Shown piece by piece: positions 10,823 through 24,223 of a stretch of DNA of 64,000 bases. A model generated the notes under the pieces. It saw nothing but the letters and a program-made list of their open reading frames with translations, did no database searches and had not been told where the DNA came from. Made by a program: the position numbers and the translations under genes. Source of the stretch: Pyronema omphalodes (Eukaryota > Ascomycota > Pezizomycetes > Pezizales > Pyronemataceae); the NCBI GenBank assembly GCA_024516155.1, contig JAJJXM010000097.1, positions 62,001-126,000 of the forward strand, given 5' to 3'. Each line of letters opens with the position of its first letter. Position 1 is the stretch's first letter.

Positions 10823-13800
10823 TTATCGTATGTCTTTCATTAACTTCATCGACCGTTTCCTGGCGCGGAGCTTTGCGTAGGCTTCGAACATCTCCTCTTC
10901 TGCTGCATTTATGGCTTCAATCGACAATTCTGTCGACTCCAAAGCAGCCAGGGCGGAACGCAGCGTTGCCATTGCGGCGCCTTCTGGAGCGCGAGAAGGG
11001 CCAACTTCTGTCGTTGATAAAGCAGAGGTGGGTTCTATCTCCATAAGTCCCTCCTTCGCCTGCTCAACCATTTGCTCCTCGCCTGCCTCCATTACCACAT
11101 CCTTCATGGGCTCCGTAACAGGTCCCGGAACAGGGTCGGCAACCACCGCGATGTCCGTCTCTTGAGACTGGGTCTCGCCACTCTTTTGTGACTCACCAAA
11201 CTCCTTGGCCTTAGTAATTCTCTTCCTCCTCCTCCTCCTTGCTGAACCCGGACGACCAGTTTGATCCACCTCCGATACACTATGTCTCGGGCTGCTAACC
11301 TGGAGCTCATCCACATCTGTATCATCCGGGAAAAGTCCCATTGGCTTCTGATTCTGCTTCGTCGGGGTATAAGCTACCCTCGTCTGTTGAGGCGGTGCCA
11401 ACATCTCCGGTACCATCTCCGTTTCCGGACCAGCCACATCAATCTGGTCAAGCTGCGTCTCAACGACAATTTCTTCATTCTCTTCAGCTGCCTCCTGCTC
11501 TAACCTCAACTGCAATTTCGTCTTTTTCGGCGTCTGTACCTGCGTTTGCGTCTGAGTCTCCTTCCTAGGGCGACCACGTCCGCGGGTTGGTGTTGAAACT
11601 ACAGGGTCTGATCAGTCAGCGACGCACCTACTGAATAGAACAAGACCACTTACCTGATCCATTCACGTCGCTGCTGTCAACCAGTAGCTTCCGTGGTTTC
11701 TTGCCTTTTGTACTTCGAGAGGAGATGCGGGTGGGGGTTGCTTGTGACGCAGGTGGCGCGGCTTCGGGATCCAGTTTAGTGCGTTTGACAGAGCGGGTGT
11801 GGGCCGGAGACTCGGCCATCACAATGTCGTCAGTATTATCTTCCTCCTCAGAGCAGAATGATGCCGCAGTTGAGAATATAGGTTCCGAAGCAACAGTAAT
11901 AGAGTTTTCCATCTCTGGTGATTCCGGTGGAGCAAGAGCTTCACGCTTCCTCTTCTCAGGTCTCTTTTTAGAAGCCACAGCCGGGGAAGTGTTACTCTTG
12001 ATTTCTGCCTGAATTTGTGCATCTGGTGAAGATGGCTTCTCGGTATCTGAATCCATAATCACGTACTCAGCTTTGTCCTTAGCCGGTGAGATTGCGACGG
12101 TAAGATTGGCGATTTCTGGGACTTCTTTCGGAGGGGAGATTTCCTTATCTGCCGCTGGCTTGTCATTGACAATAGGAGGGATTTCGTCGCGTGACATTTC
12201 AATATCCGTGAGGTCGGAACCAATATCAGAAATGGCAGATAGGCGACGTTCTTTACTGCCACCATTGGTGATGTCTGCAAGCGGGACAAGTGACTCTTTC
12301 GTCAAAGGCACCTGAGATGAAAGCTTCGACTCTAGAACGAACGATGATGGAGGCGGGGGTTTCTCTGCTGCTTGTTCGTTCATCACAATCTCCGGTAATG
12401 TATCATTCTCCTGGGCCTCCTTTGTGACTGGGGTAGGAGGTGCCGGGGAGGGCGACCCCCTTCTCATTACCTTCCTCTGTCTGGGCTTTATAGTTCCCGA
12501 TACCTCCTGGAATGCAGTGGCCGCCTCAGCCTGTTCCTTCCGCACCTCCTTCTGGTGCTCAGTGATAAGCTGTGAGTCTTGGGTCTCGGGCTCGGCATGT
12601 TCAACGGGGATGAAATCAATCTGCGAATCCATATGCTTCGGCTTTGCTTTCGATTTGGATGGAGTCCTTGACTTCGAAGGGGTTTGCCTTCCTTTCGCTG
12701 CTAGGCGTCGACGCGGGGTTGCCGGAGTCTTCATTTTATCCATGAAGTCGGCAACAGAGGCGGGCCTGTGGGGTGTCGGACTGGAAGGGATATCATCGTT
12801 GAGGCCAAGATGAGGCTCAAAGGAATCCTGTGATTCGAAGACAGGAGGGGTGTAGATGCCCTAGCATCAGTAAGTATGAGAGACAGAAGAAACGAAGAAG
12901 ACAACGTACAGAATCATCCTGGGGGAATGTAGGAAGCGAAATGTCACTAATAGTCTTAATTTTGGCCAACGCGGTCCGCAGACGGCTGGGATAAGTCAAG
13001 GATGACTGTTTTCCAAACGTCGCATTCCAGGTGGTGATGGTGGCATTAACAGTTCCTTTGCGCCGGCTTTCCAGGCCGCATGATAACAAAGCCTCGAGGT
13101 TAGACAGCATTTCACTATCATGACGAGGAAGAGATTGGATCGTCGGTAGAAGCTTCTCCCAAATCTTAGTTGCGGAGTTCGCGTTGAGACCGTTCTGAGA
13201 GATAATTATGAGTAGAGATTCATCAAGTGATAATGATTGACTTACATTAATGTTCACAATCCGCGATGGATCCCAAGCCCAGACCCCCAGTCCTTCCTGC
13301 ATTTGCCTCAGCGGGTTCAGAGTTCCGGCTGGGGCTCTAGCAATAAACGTAACAGCTGCAGTAAACAGCTCCATGCCAGAGGCTCTCAAATCCCGGTCTG
13401 ATGATTCATAAGACTTCAATAACAAGGAGTTTGACAAAGCATAAAGCGGCTCCAAAGCACTACTGAAATCAGTAACCTTCACAACAGTTATTCTGTGACA
13501 TCGAAACTTACTCTGAGATAGCCGGCTTCCTGTTCTCTGCAAGTGCGGAACCCTTCAACATGCCGTCGATCGTGATTTTCTTCTTTGCAATAGCCGCTTT
13601 CTCAAGGAGTGTGATGACTTGCTGAATACTCTGGGTCCTATATCCCCAACCGACCAGTCAGCATCTAACTCATTCATGATATCAGATATCCTGATCAAGA
13701 ATGACATACATATTACTCTCATTCGTCTCCGAGTACCTGATCAACTCCGCAATCGGCCCAATAACATTCGTCGAGACAAACCCATCCCCTAGTTCCCCTT

Positions 13801-16339
13801 GCACAACCGTTGTCAACTCCTTAAACAACGGCTCCCACCCCGGCGCTCTTCTCTGAAAACCCCTCTTCAAAATTGTAACCGCATCCTTGAACTCCGTCCC
13901 CGCAGGCGAGGGGCTCAACAAGGCACGCTCCCTCGATTGAGTCACCAATGCCCCTCTCGTAAGTTCAGCCAAAATGCCCCACAAGCCAAGGTGTACAAAC
14001 TTGACCTCTCTCGTCGGTAAGATTGCCTCACAGCTGCCCAATAATGCCAGCTTCTTCCGTCGGGAGTCTTGCGCCGCTACACATTTCGCTAGTACATTCT
14101 TTGCGCACTGAAGATATTCCTCGTCACAAACCACACCCGGAGGTGGTTCCATCAACAAGCGTAGAATATGAAGCAACGGCGTAATTTGCTGCCCATTATT
14201 CCCCTCTGTATTGACCTTCGTGTTAGGAGTTCCTGCTGGGACAAATTTCGACTGTTTATCCAATCCCAGTTGACGTTCGGTAAAACAAAGCGTTCCTAAT
14301 GCATCGACAGCTGTTTCTACCAGAAAGCCAAACTTCTCCATAAACGAAATCTCGGGATTTGCTTCGCTTCCATCGACCCCTCTAGTCCACAGGCTTTTTA
14401 ACATATTAAAAATGTGTGAAACCGCTTCCATGAGCTCTGGGGCTATTTTGATTTCTTTACTTCCTGCGTCCGCAAGAGTTTGGCAGAAGCGAGACCAGAG
14501 GAGCCTTGATCCGGCATCAGGCTCTTTCCAGCTACCTTTGTCTAAGGCAACTTGAATGACCTTTAGGATTTTTCCAGAGTTCGCGCGCACCCACACTGGG
14601 TTTAACCGAGGGACTTCGTCGATTTTTACAATTCGATTCTCGGTGGAGAGAAGACGATCTTCAGTCCATTTCTTTGGGGTGGTTCCATCAAATAATGCAG
14701 AGATGATTAAGCATCCATCGGGAGCCTCGGTACCTGCTAAGACTAAGTTTTTGATGAGGCCCACTACCACTACGTCCCAGATTTCGCTGAGCTGTTTTGG
14801 AACTGCGTTTGGTCGGAAACCATGGTAAAGATAGGCGCATATATTTGAGATGGCCGCTTTTCGAGGGCGTCGGGTATTGAGTGTTGCATTCTGAGGATTG
14901 AGATATTGAGCTATGGGTCTACACATCAACTCCAAAAGCTTCCGTTGGGTATTAGGGCCAATGTTTGCGCAGTAAATTAATTTTGCCCACGCTAGCTGTG
15001 CTTCGACTTTTACGTCCGGCACAGAAACATTGAAACATAACTCGATGATTCTTAGCCAGAGAGTAAAGAAATCCCATTTGTCGCAGACTGATTGGGTGAG
15101 GAGTAAGATACATGCCCAGAGTTGGGAAACGTAAGCACCTTCATTCTCACCGCTTAAAAAGTATTCGAGTCGGCTTTTAATGGATTCGAACATCGGCTTT
15201 CCGTCGTGAGTTTGGTTGAAGACGCCGCTAACAGCGCGGGCCATAGCTTTCTCTTTCCCTAACACCTTGGCAGCATCCATTAGGAGACTGAGTGCGTGCT
15301 GCCTGACTTCCTTGATGTTATTCAAGATGCCGGAAAACGCCACTTGTATCCAGTTTGGCGCTTTGGCAAGCATAGTTCCTTTCGCCTGTTGCAATAATTT
15401 CATATAAATTCCGAGTCGTTCCCGAGTGATAGATTTTCCTGTGCATCTTTCATCCAAGGTTTCCAGCACCGCAATAATCCTCCCAGCTCTGTCCGCCGTC
15501 ATAGTCCTTGGTAAAAATCGTTGCTGGGCTAGGAAATGCATAAATGCATTGATAGTTGCCTTGGAAGACGAAGGATCTTCAATCTTCTGAATCGCAAACT
15601 GAACAAAAAATCCTGCTGTTGCCTCGTCCATACATGCTATGAACCGATCATACCAGCATATTATCGTCAATAGCTTTACAGCCTGTGACATTAACTGCGC
15701 GTCCGCATTTCCTCCTTCCGGCATCTTTGCTGATAAATCCCTCTTCAAGAATCCACATAGCGCCGGAATCTTTGCCTCCATAGCCTTGAAATCTGGGATC
15801 ACATCATACGCCTTCAGAGCATTCGAGAACGAAATATAGGTATCCAATTTCTTGCTCCTTTCTGTGGATGCAAGTGCCTGCACTACACTCTCCAACATAG
15901 TAGGAAACGCAACCTCCGGCTCCTCCAAATTCTCCTCTATGTAGTCGCCGCTTCGTTTTGGGGTTTGTTTTAGAATTGATTTTAGGGATTTTGTTTCCGT
16001 TTCGGCGGATGGACGAACGCGTGATGCAGTTGGTGTTAATGGTGCGTCTGTTTGATGGTAGTGAGTGAAACCCGACCACGTCACCTTCTTCCCCGACTTT
16101 GTGATATCTCCAGCAATTCCAGCCGGAAGCCCAGAGTGTGATTCGTTCGAGAATGTCGAAGGGGATATCTCGCGTGTCGGGGAAGATTCTAGGGTATCGC
16201 CGGAGGTGGAGGAAAGAGTGCCTGGGGATTTCTTGGACCGCGGCGATTCCTTGGGTGGTGTAGGAGGCCGCGCAACTATATTATCGAGTGTTCGCGTGCT
16301 AGGGCCGGTAAATGGATCGGAGGTATCATCTAGGACCAT
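10823..16339 (-). CDS. RIF1: Rif1, telomere/replication-timing regulator (6 exons, 1746 aa)
   Basis: Rif1 recruits protein phosphatase 1 to replication origins and telomeres and limits telomere elongation and origin firing in the nucleus. Minus-strand exons: 16339-13710, 13637-13512, 13462-13246, 13194-12910, 12860-11654 and 11598-10823. They sum to 5241 nt, giving 1746 aa, and every junction uses GT-AG. ATG 16339 (MVLDDTSDP) is the first ATG of the frame. The N-terminus is disordered and carries both PP1-docking motifs: KKVTW (residues 84-88, RVxF type) and SILK (121-124). A helical-repeat Rif1_N region follows (about 150-850). The C-terminal third is acidic and low-complexity, with SPSK-type and TPSK repeats and an AT-hook-like RGRGRPRK encoded at the start of exon 6. 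The 51-bp intron 13195-13245 keeps the frame open, so it could also be retained. Family assignment rests on N-terminal architecture and the PP1 motifs. Confidence 0.88.
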
Positions 16340-18760
16340 TGCGAAGGGACTCGGGAATGTCAAAGATGTGTAAAGATTGGTAAGTTGGGGTTAAAGCATG
16401 GAAACGCGACGGAAAGTGAAGAGAAGCTCGATGTCAAGCGTACAACCTCAGAAACGGACAATACGATTAGGCGGGTATCGCAATGACGCGGTAACGTGGG
16501 GTACTGTAAATATCTAACGGAGATAGTAAAAGTCGCGTTTCTGGAAGGCGCGGCGGTGTTATGAAATCTATTGTTTCCAAGAAGGCGGAGTTGGAGGAGG
16601 TCTCGTCTCGCTCAGCCTTCGCTGAAAGGCGTGTCGGCAAAACCAAAACGCGTACAGTGCGGCCTTGGCACATTTACGCGTTGAGGCGCGCCAATTCGAA
16701 TTAAGCAATAAGTCACGTTTGATCACGGAAATCTACAGGATCAAATTGAGGTTAATCACAAGAAATGATCCGTCGTTTATATAGCCGGATGGAGACTGGG
16801 AAAGTTTGAATCCGCTGCGCATGCGCATTTAAAACAAAAAAAGCGCTCATTTCAGGTACCAGGTGCGAGCCCTGTGAGCCCAAGAACAGCCTGGGACCGC
16901 ACAGATCCTCTGTTTTGAGAATGGAATCCAGGGGATTTCGATGCTACATTGAAATCCCACTACAGTATCTGCTATTTTCCCATCACTGATTATGAAGCCT
17001 CTAGATAGAAACTAATCATTCTAGAAACACACCCGCAAAATACTCGCGAAATGACAATCGGCGGTACCGCAAAAGTGCCACCGTGCCGGGCCGGAAACGT
17101 TACATTCCGCGCCATAGAAAGCCTCATTTTACTCGGGTCTCATTTCCGAAATTTACTTCACACTTCCTATTCCCATATTTCGTTAGATGCTCAATAGCAA
17201 ACGTGGTGACCTGGACTTGGTATTCTTGGAGCCGTAAAGAAATTAGGATAGTTCTGTAAAATCAGCCCTTCGGAACCGGGCCGATATAATGGCAAATCGA
17301 AAATATGTAAGCGAGTTTTTTTAGGATAAAAAAAAAGAAAAGAAAAAACACGTGCAACTGCATATGTACATACACCATAGACTACTCTTTAATGAGAGAC
17401 GGGACGGAACGTTACTTTTGACGGGCCGCAGAAAGCTGGATAAAAGGCGGACTCGGGTCGTATCGAGGGACCAGAGGCCAGGCTAAGATAAGAGAAACTT
17501 TGTGTACCATCTTGTTTTCTTTTTATATGAGGTCATGCTTATTGTTTATGTCGTGCAGTTATAGCATTACTTTGTTTCAACGTCGGTTCTTTACTCTTTA
17601 CTATTTCTCATATGTTTTATCCCGTTGTTTGTGGCCGGTGATGGGTATGACCTGGAATTTGGAATGCTATATTTCTCAACTTGAGCAATTCCAATCACAA
17701 TTGCCAGAGTCATGAGAAAAAATTACTCAACACTTTTACATCGGTTAATAGGCAGCTGTCTACTCCTTATCAACGTACGTATCCAGAGCAACAATTTCCT
17801 CCTCAAAGAGACTTGACAATGTCAGTCATATGAAGACGACCCACTTCCTCGGATAATCGGCATACTCCACTTCTTGCTACACTCGACACTTAGACACTCA
17901 GACACTTTTGTGAGTTTTACCCACGACCCGGTTTTTTACATATTCAAAAGCAACTAGGAGACTTTTTTTGCTTGGTATCGATTGGCTTGAGCCTTGCGAT
18001 TAGGCCACGAAGCCTCAGTTATCCACGCGAGGGGCTAAAACTCCTTGCTTTGTCAAAAAGCGGTCCCTGTGATATCGATAGGCTTCGATTTTTATGATTT
18101 CAGGGAAACGTCTTTTAGGTGGTAAAATTTAATGTTTATTTGTGTTTGGTTTCAACTCTCTGGAATTCGTCATTTGAAAGGAAAATTCGAGTGAGCACTC
18201 ATGCATAAATTTCAGATCTCCATTACAACGTGTTTTACATTCACTAAACAGCGGATTGGTTGCTAAGAGGTGTGCATACAAAGACATTCTACAGGAAATA
18301 TGATCTAAATAGTGGTATTGTAAAGTACATGATTTGAAATATCAACACCAAACAAAGCCTTCTTAGCAAAGCAAAGAAGCAGCGGAGCAAACACCCCTCC
18401 AGAACACCCACTTTTGACCATCCTTAGAAATCTCCTTTATCGTATACAACCCTCCTCTGCATTCGCCTCCTGCAAAAAGAAAAACACAAAAAAAAATAAG
18501 TCAAGTCTAAGTATATATACTGTAGTAGTGTAGTTATTCCTCCAACTTTTCTCTCCAAAGTCACCAAACCCTCCTTCCTTGAAAATCATCTGAAAAACTT
18601 GTGTAAGAAAAAGAATATCCTCCAAAGTTGTTACAGAAACCATATTAATACTTACATAAAATCCTCCTCCTAATGTATCTCCCAATTCCAATGTCCGCCT
18701 CCACCTTCGTCCACCCCTCTCTTCCCTTCCTTGCCTGCCGAGCTTCTCCCTATTCCATTC
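16340..18760. other. Intergenic, nothing recognised
   Basis: This is the 5' flank of Rif1 and the 3' flank of phospholipase B. It contains an A-rich tract near 17328-17348. No gene is supported. Confidence 0.5.
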
Positions 18761-18817
18761 CTTCCCCTCTCTTCCCCTCTCTTCCCCTCTCTTCCCCTCT
18801 CTTCCCCTCTCTTCCCC
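18761..18817. repeat. 10-bp minisatellite (CTTCCCCTCT)
   Basis: About 5.6 perfect copies of CTTCCCCTCT lie about 100 bp downstream of the phospholipase B stop codon, inside a longer pyrimidine-rich stretch. The long frames across it are artefacts of the repeat. Confidence 0.9.
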
Positions 18818-18916
18818 CATCCATCGCTTCGCTTTGCTTCGCGGAGAAGCAATCCTTCCTTCCCTTCGCTTCGTCTCGCTTCCTTCCTTTATCCCCCATA
18901 TTCCGACCTCCCCCAC

Positions 18917-21033
18917 TTAAAGCACCAACCATCCAGCCACACCCACAGCCATCATCCACGCCACGCCTGTCACCATCTGCAGCTTTCCTCCTGCGCCCAA
19001 AAACAATTCCGGTGAATATGGGCCCACCTTCTCCTCCACCAAAGTACCATCCCAACAATAATCCTCAAAGCACTTCTTACACTGTTCCGTCGTTTCGTTG
19101 CCTCTGCGCTCCAATTCCCTATGAATAATAGCACAAGCCACACAAGCCGGCCACTCCGCATTTCTCGAGCTATTGCCCTGAGTGGCAACGTAAAACCCAT
19201 TCTCAATAACCGAATCTCTCTCCAAATTCGTATAATCCATATTCATGGTGGAAACGTTCGACTGGTAAGTATAGGGACTGTTTGGCATGTAAACCAAAAG
19301 TGGAGGTGCAGGACGCCCGGGGTATTTTGCAGTGATGTTGGTTGCATTACAGCCAAAGAAGGTGGGGCGGTTGTTTAAACCAAGAGCCAGGAAGGTATTG
19401 ACGTCAGGAATGTGGGGGAATAAAGTTCCGTTAGCAATCTCGGAATCGCGAGCACGGAGATAGGTCGCGATTAAGGCGGTGCCGTTGGGCCAGCTAGATG
19501 GTTTGCCGTGTGCATCCGTGGTGTCCGCACTGTTGTCGAAGGCGAAGATTACATCCACCTTTCGTGCAGGTTGGATCAGGGGTTGGAGGGGAACATTTTG
19601 GAGATCCTCTCCTCCATCGACAAGGGTCAAGGTACGGGTTTTGGCTGTCGGGTTTAGGTGGGGGTGGACTCCGTAGAAGGGGTTGGGGGAGTAGTCGGCA
19701 ATATCGTCTTCGGATTCCGAGATACCGGTCAAGAGACCTTCAGCAAAGTCGCGCATGGTACCGGTCAAACCAGAGCGGTCAAGTTGGAGAATAATTTGAT
19801 TGAACAGGGAGGAAGATGTTCCCATAATAAACCTTGGAAGATGTTAGCATATGGCAAGAGTGATTACTGGTGATGGATGATGTGAGGGGCTATTTTGATG
19901 GCATACCCTGCGTTATCGAAACCGCGAACACAAACGTCTTTCTTAATAGGGCGTCCGTTCTTCATTTTAGTTCCAATGTATTCAGTTCTGGTAAAAGCGT
20001 ATAATGTAGGGTCGAAAGATCCGAATTCGAATGGGTTGAATTCATAGACAGTTGTGTTTTTCGAAATGATGAATTCTCCAGGATACCTACCATCAGCAAC
20101 GATAATAGGAAATGGCATTTCACCATTCTTGAATTCATCAGTCAAGGCAATAGATGACCAGGTTACTCCCGGTCCTCCATCTTTCCAGTCTAAAAACTGT
20201 CGTGAAAGAGCTCTGGACCAGTAATCCGTTAATGAGACGTCGAATCCTGCATCACCCTTATCAGTGACTTCGTCATGGATTCTGTTGTAGTACTGTAATG
20301 AAGGTTAGCTATCCATAATTTAATATAGTTTATCGCATACATGCCTGGACTGTGTCGATAATATTGTAGAATCCTTCAGGAGCCAAAATGTTGTGCTTCA
20401 AGTTCCATAGTCTCTGGGAGTGCTGAAGGTCGTGGATGGTTGTAAAGTTGTTCAATACGACACTACCCAATAGCCATGATCCTCCACTGAGTCCGGCCAT
20501 GTATGTTGCACTCTGAAGCAATCCTCCGATTTGACCTGGTTCAGTGGTTCCAGGGGTTCTGATATCCATAGCCTTTACAGCACCTGCACCTGATAACATG
20601 GCACGATAACCACCACCACTGAAAGCAAGGGCGACATTTGGCGAATAAGTGTCGATGAAGCCGTCAATATCGAAATCAAGCAGATTTGCACGCTTCATAA
20701 AGTCTCTCAAATGTGCGTCGGTAACACCATGTCGCTGTCTGATAAAATCGGCTTCTCCATCGGAAATGTTTCGGGCGTTTCGAATCAAGTTTCCCTCAGG
20801 GCAGGGAACTTTCCTAGGTGCGTATCCTCCTGATGGCGAATTTGAAAGTGCTCGACGATATTCGGTTACTTCGGTTACAGGTGCCGGTGTCGGTGTTGGG
20901 TTTGCATTGGCAGCTGTTGGCGCGATCGTTCAGCCATGCTCTTAACTAGGTCGATATACAAAGAAAGATATGTCATACCAGTCAGTAGCTCCACCACAAC
21001 CAACAGAAGCTCAAAAGACGAAAGTATTCTCAT
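18917..21033 (-). CDS. Phospholipase B / lysophospholipase, GPI-anchored (4 exons, 641 aa)
   Basis: Fungal phospholipase B removes acyl chains from (lyso)phospholipids at the cell surface or outside the cell. Minus-strand exons: 21033-20979, 20913-20345, 20292-19907 and 19832-18917 (1926 nt). A signal peptide (MRILSSFELLLVVVELL) leads into YAPRKVPCP, typical of the family start. Catalytic features are SGGGYR (Arg122), GLSGGSW (nucleophile Ser161) and VDGGED (Asp409). FDNAGF..MGTSSSLFN spans the third intron. Many NxS/T sites are present, and the C-terminus ends in a hydrophobic tail (VAWMMAVGVAGWLVL) suited to GPI attachment. Intron 2 (20293-20344) fits the frame only with a GC donor (CAG/GCATGT) and a CAG acceptor. 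Length and motif order match the family. Confidence 0.93.
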
Positions 21034-24000
21034 ATTCGACGTCTATTTATTCGGTCTCCGTATTTGTGTGCGATAGTTGTTGGACAAGGAAGACGGAGAG
21101 ATGAGTTGGTAATATACGAATCGAAGCGGTTTTGTCAATATAGAATGCTGAATACCAAGTCATCAACCGGCGCTCTTCAGTCGTTAACGCCTTTACGCAC
21201 GTCGACTGCCACGGTGTCTGCCTGTACCAACCAAAGGAGTGGATCTTTTTCGAGTGAGACTTCTCGGTGAAGCGTATGTAAGACGCCGGACTAAGACTGC
21301 TTGGAATGGGAATGAAGGAGTGTTGTAAGCTTAAAGCTAAGCTTTTCGTTGTTCAAATGAGTGGAAAAGGGAATAATCCCTAGAGAGGTGTAAAAAGAGA
21401 GTGTTTGTCGCTCGTGATCAACTTGTCGGTGTCCTGTGGCTTGTTCTACAGCTCGACGGGTATCCCGTTAATTCTGTAGAGCAAGTTGCGTGCGACAGCT
21501 TCGCGCGAAAAGGAGAAAGAGAGGGAACGGCGACAGAGTGTTTGATCGATGAGAGATGAAGAGCGCACGGGTAGTGGGGTTGGCATCGCTTTGGCATTAT
21601 CGATGGCTCCCGCCCAGCATCCGACCGGTGGAGCAGCGCGAGAATTTCAATTTTCCTACAACCCCAGTTTCCAAGAGTTCAAGGTCGGAGATATTTGCTA
21701 ATTGAGAAAATGCAGAATCTGAAACGGGTGTGATCGATCGGCACGTGGTGTGGGAGTGCGCCGAGGGTATGAAGTGGTGATGTATTTCATGGGATTCGGA
21801 GTTGATTTCATGGAATTCAATAGAGTCAAAGCATAATTCAAGTAGATTCCATGGTTCTAGAATAGTAGACTCGTTTGTAAAAGTCGGTACAAAGTTCAAA
21901 GCATAATAAATTCAAAAGAGTCCATAGTTCCATGTCGACGAATAGATTTTAATCAATATAGATGATGCAGGGAGATGAATGCAGCAGATTCAAGGGCTGA
22001 TGGATCGTCGAGATCATCAAAGACCTGTTGTCATTCATGCAGAGCAGTAAGGACCGGTGCGAACGACAACTTCAACATCATCTCCTCGCATTTTTCTTTT
22101 ATCATCTGTCGTGTGTCTTCATTCTCATTCGGTATCTGCCTCGTCAAGTCTTCAATCCAAGCCAAAGGACGCGTGTGCCTCATAATAGCACTTGAATAGT
22201 TCCAGTCCAACCACTTTCTCTCTAGACGACGCCTTTGGTGATATAGTGCACGTCATTTTCGGCAAGTAGCGAAGGTAACGAGGTCCCTGATTAAATTGTA
22301 TCATAGCCTCATAGTGCCGCCAGCTGACGGAGGGCTAACGGTGTTCTAGCAACAATTCTAGCAGGAAAGAGAGCAGAGAAAACACTGTCAAACATACATG
22401 TTTACACATTCGGTCAAATTCCATAATTACCCTCGCTCGGGCGTACAATATAACCTGGATTAGTAGAATTGGATCTACATGATGGTTGCTGTTTCCTAAG
22501 GTATCTGTGCGGCGCTCGGATACGAGTGATGAATACGGCTGCGCCGATGCTTAGGCGTTGGCGCTGCTGGTGTGCTCATCGGTGTGGTTTGAGTCGCCTA
22601 AACTGACGTAAAATAGTGCGAAAAAGTCCACACTTTTAATCCCGATTTAATCAATAACAACAACAATACTTTTTCAATAATATTACAACGTTCAACAATA
22701 GAACCCAGGAAGAACAGACATCCGACATCGTGAAATTTTCTAACTTGGGTAATTATTGTCCCATAAACTCGCGCCAAGCATTACACATTTTGGGGTTCTT
22801 CCTGCCAAACGACCTGGTTGATTAATGCACCTGATCGGGCAGGAACTATCGTATTGCCTAATCGAGGCATTAACAGTCATTAAACTATGTCCTCAATCAT
22901 TATCACTTTGCCATTTAAGCTGCTACAGAGCTCACATACGTGATAAATTCACGGTTTAAACCTCAATAGGAACACATCATGGTGTAATAATCCGCGGGTT
23001 TTTTTTTTCTATAGGCGCTTCGCTCCCTGTTACCCGGTCTGAGCGTCAGAGCAAACGACCCACATCCCTCCAGTCCCTGACTTCTCCAACCATCGCTCAG
23101 TACATAATCACCCGGCTTTAGCGCTGTTGCTGTATCAGTAGCGCAAATCACCCGGCTTTTATGTTTGCTCAGAGAGCGTCAGCAGAGATAATCACGTGTA
23201 TAGGGCTTTGAGCCCGGCTGCAGATCCTTGCTAGTTTGCGGCGAAAATTCTGTCGGTCGGCCAAACTCTGACTTTTTCCTTTTATCTTCCTCGCAGGTTC
23301 CCTCTCTCCCCGCTCTTCAGCACTGTCGGCGACCACAACACCACGACGTCCGACTGAGCACGACTTCGGAAATGCCGACATGATACTCACCGACTCAACA
23401 CGCACAGCTATTTACTAACTGGTATGCTTCCCTCATCCTCAATCCCATTACACAATTCCCTCCAACATCATACCCTGATGATAAAATGCCATAGCGCATG
23501 AATAATAACCCAGCTCGTTGAGACTGCCTCGCCTATACAACGCTTAGAGGTGGTCATGAAATGAAAACTACTCTGAACTTTGATGTTTACTGCACCTTCT
23601 TGATTGCATTCATTTGATTGAGCCATGCTAACGAATGCCAAAGTTTCAGATTGTCTTGTCTGCTCTCAGACCTTGACGCGACACGCACAGCATACGAGCA
23701 ATTGGTACATACACCCCCTCCCCCACATTCCACTACCCACCCCTCTGAATGAGGATACACCAGCTGGCACCAGTCCTAGAGATTTGTACTCTTCACGATG
23801 CGGACAAGGCTTTGCAATTTGCGCCAGTCTCCTTGGCGGGAGGCTGGTTCTTCTGACAATTCACAATTTACATTTTTTGTTTGAAACCGGTTGATGAATC
23901 TTGGCTAACATTATGCAGTATTTACTTTCAGAGACATGAATAGAATAGTTATAAATGAATATAATATGTTTAAAGAACTCTTGTTTCATCAATGTCGTGA

Positions 24001-24223
24001 TGCGTAGGAATTGTGAATTGCGTGCTCACTGTGCCACCTGAACCCCCGATACGAGTGCTCCTCTTGCGGCAGAGATTACCCCACTCTGTAAGCCCAACTC
24101 ATCCCCATGCCCCACATCACCGATTGCATTGACTGCGTCGACAACAATTGGTTATCGACCCTGTAACTGAAATTCGAAATACTGTATATATGTACCTAGA
24201 AAATCTGTACCATGGAATAACTC
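21034..24223. other. Intergenic, nothing recognised
   Basis: This is the upstream region of phospholipase B, followed by about 2.5 kb with no convincing gene. The phrase AATCACCCGGCTTT occurs twice near 23106 and 23147. Short frames (21975-22199, 23625-23894) show no recognisable domain. Confidence 0.45.

Noticed and set aside
12059..12813. Plus-strand and alternative minus-strand frames over the Rif1 C-terminal region
   Set aside because: They are shadows of exon 5; the spliced Rif1 frame explains the region and keeps the total length divisible by three.
18437..18916. Minus-strand frame of 159 codons downstream of phospholipase B
   Set aside because: Its Arg/Glu/Gly-rich sequence is the 10-bp minisatellite read in frame; the rest has no protein character.
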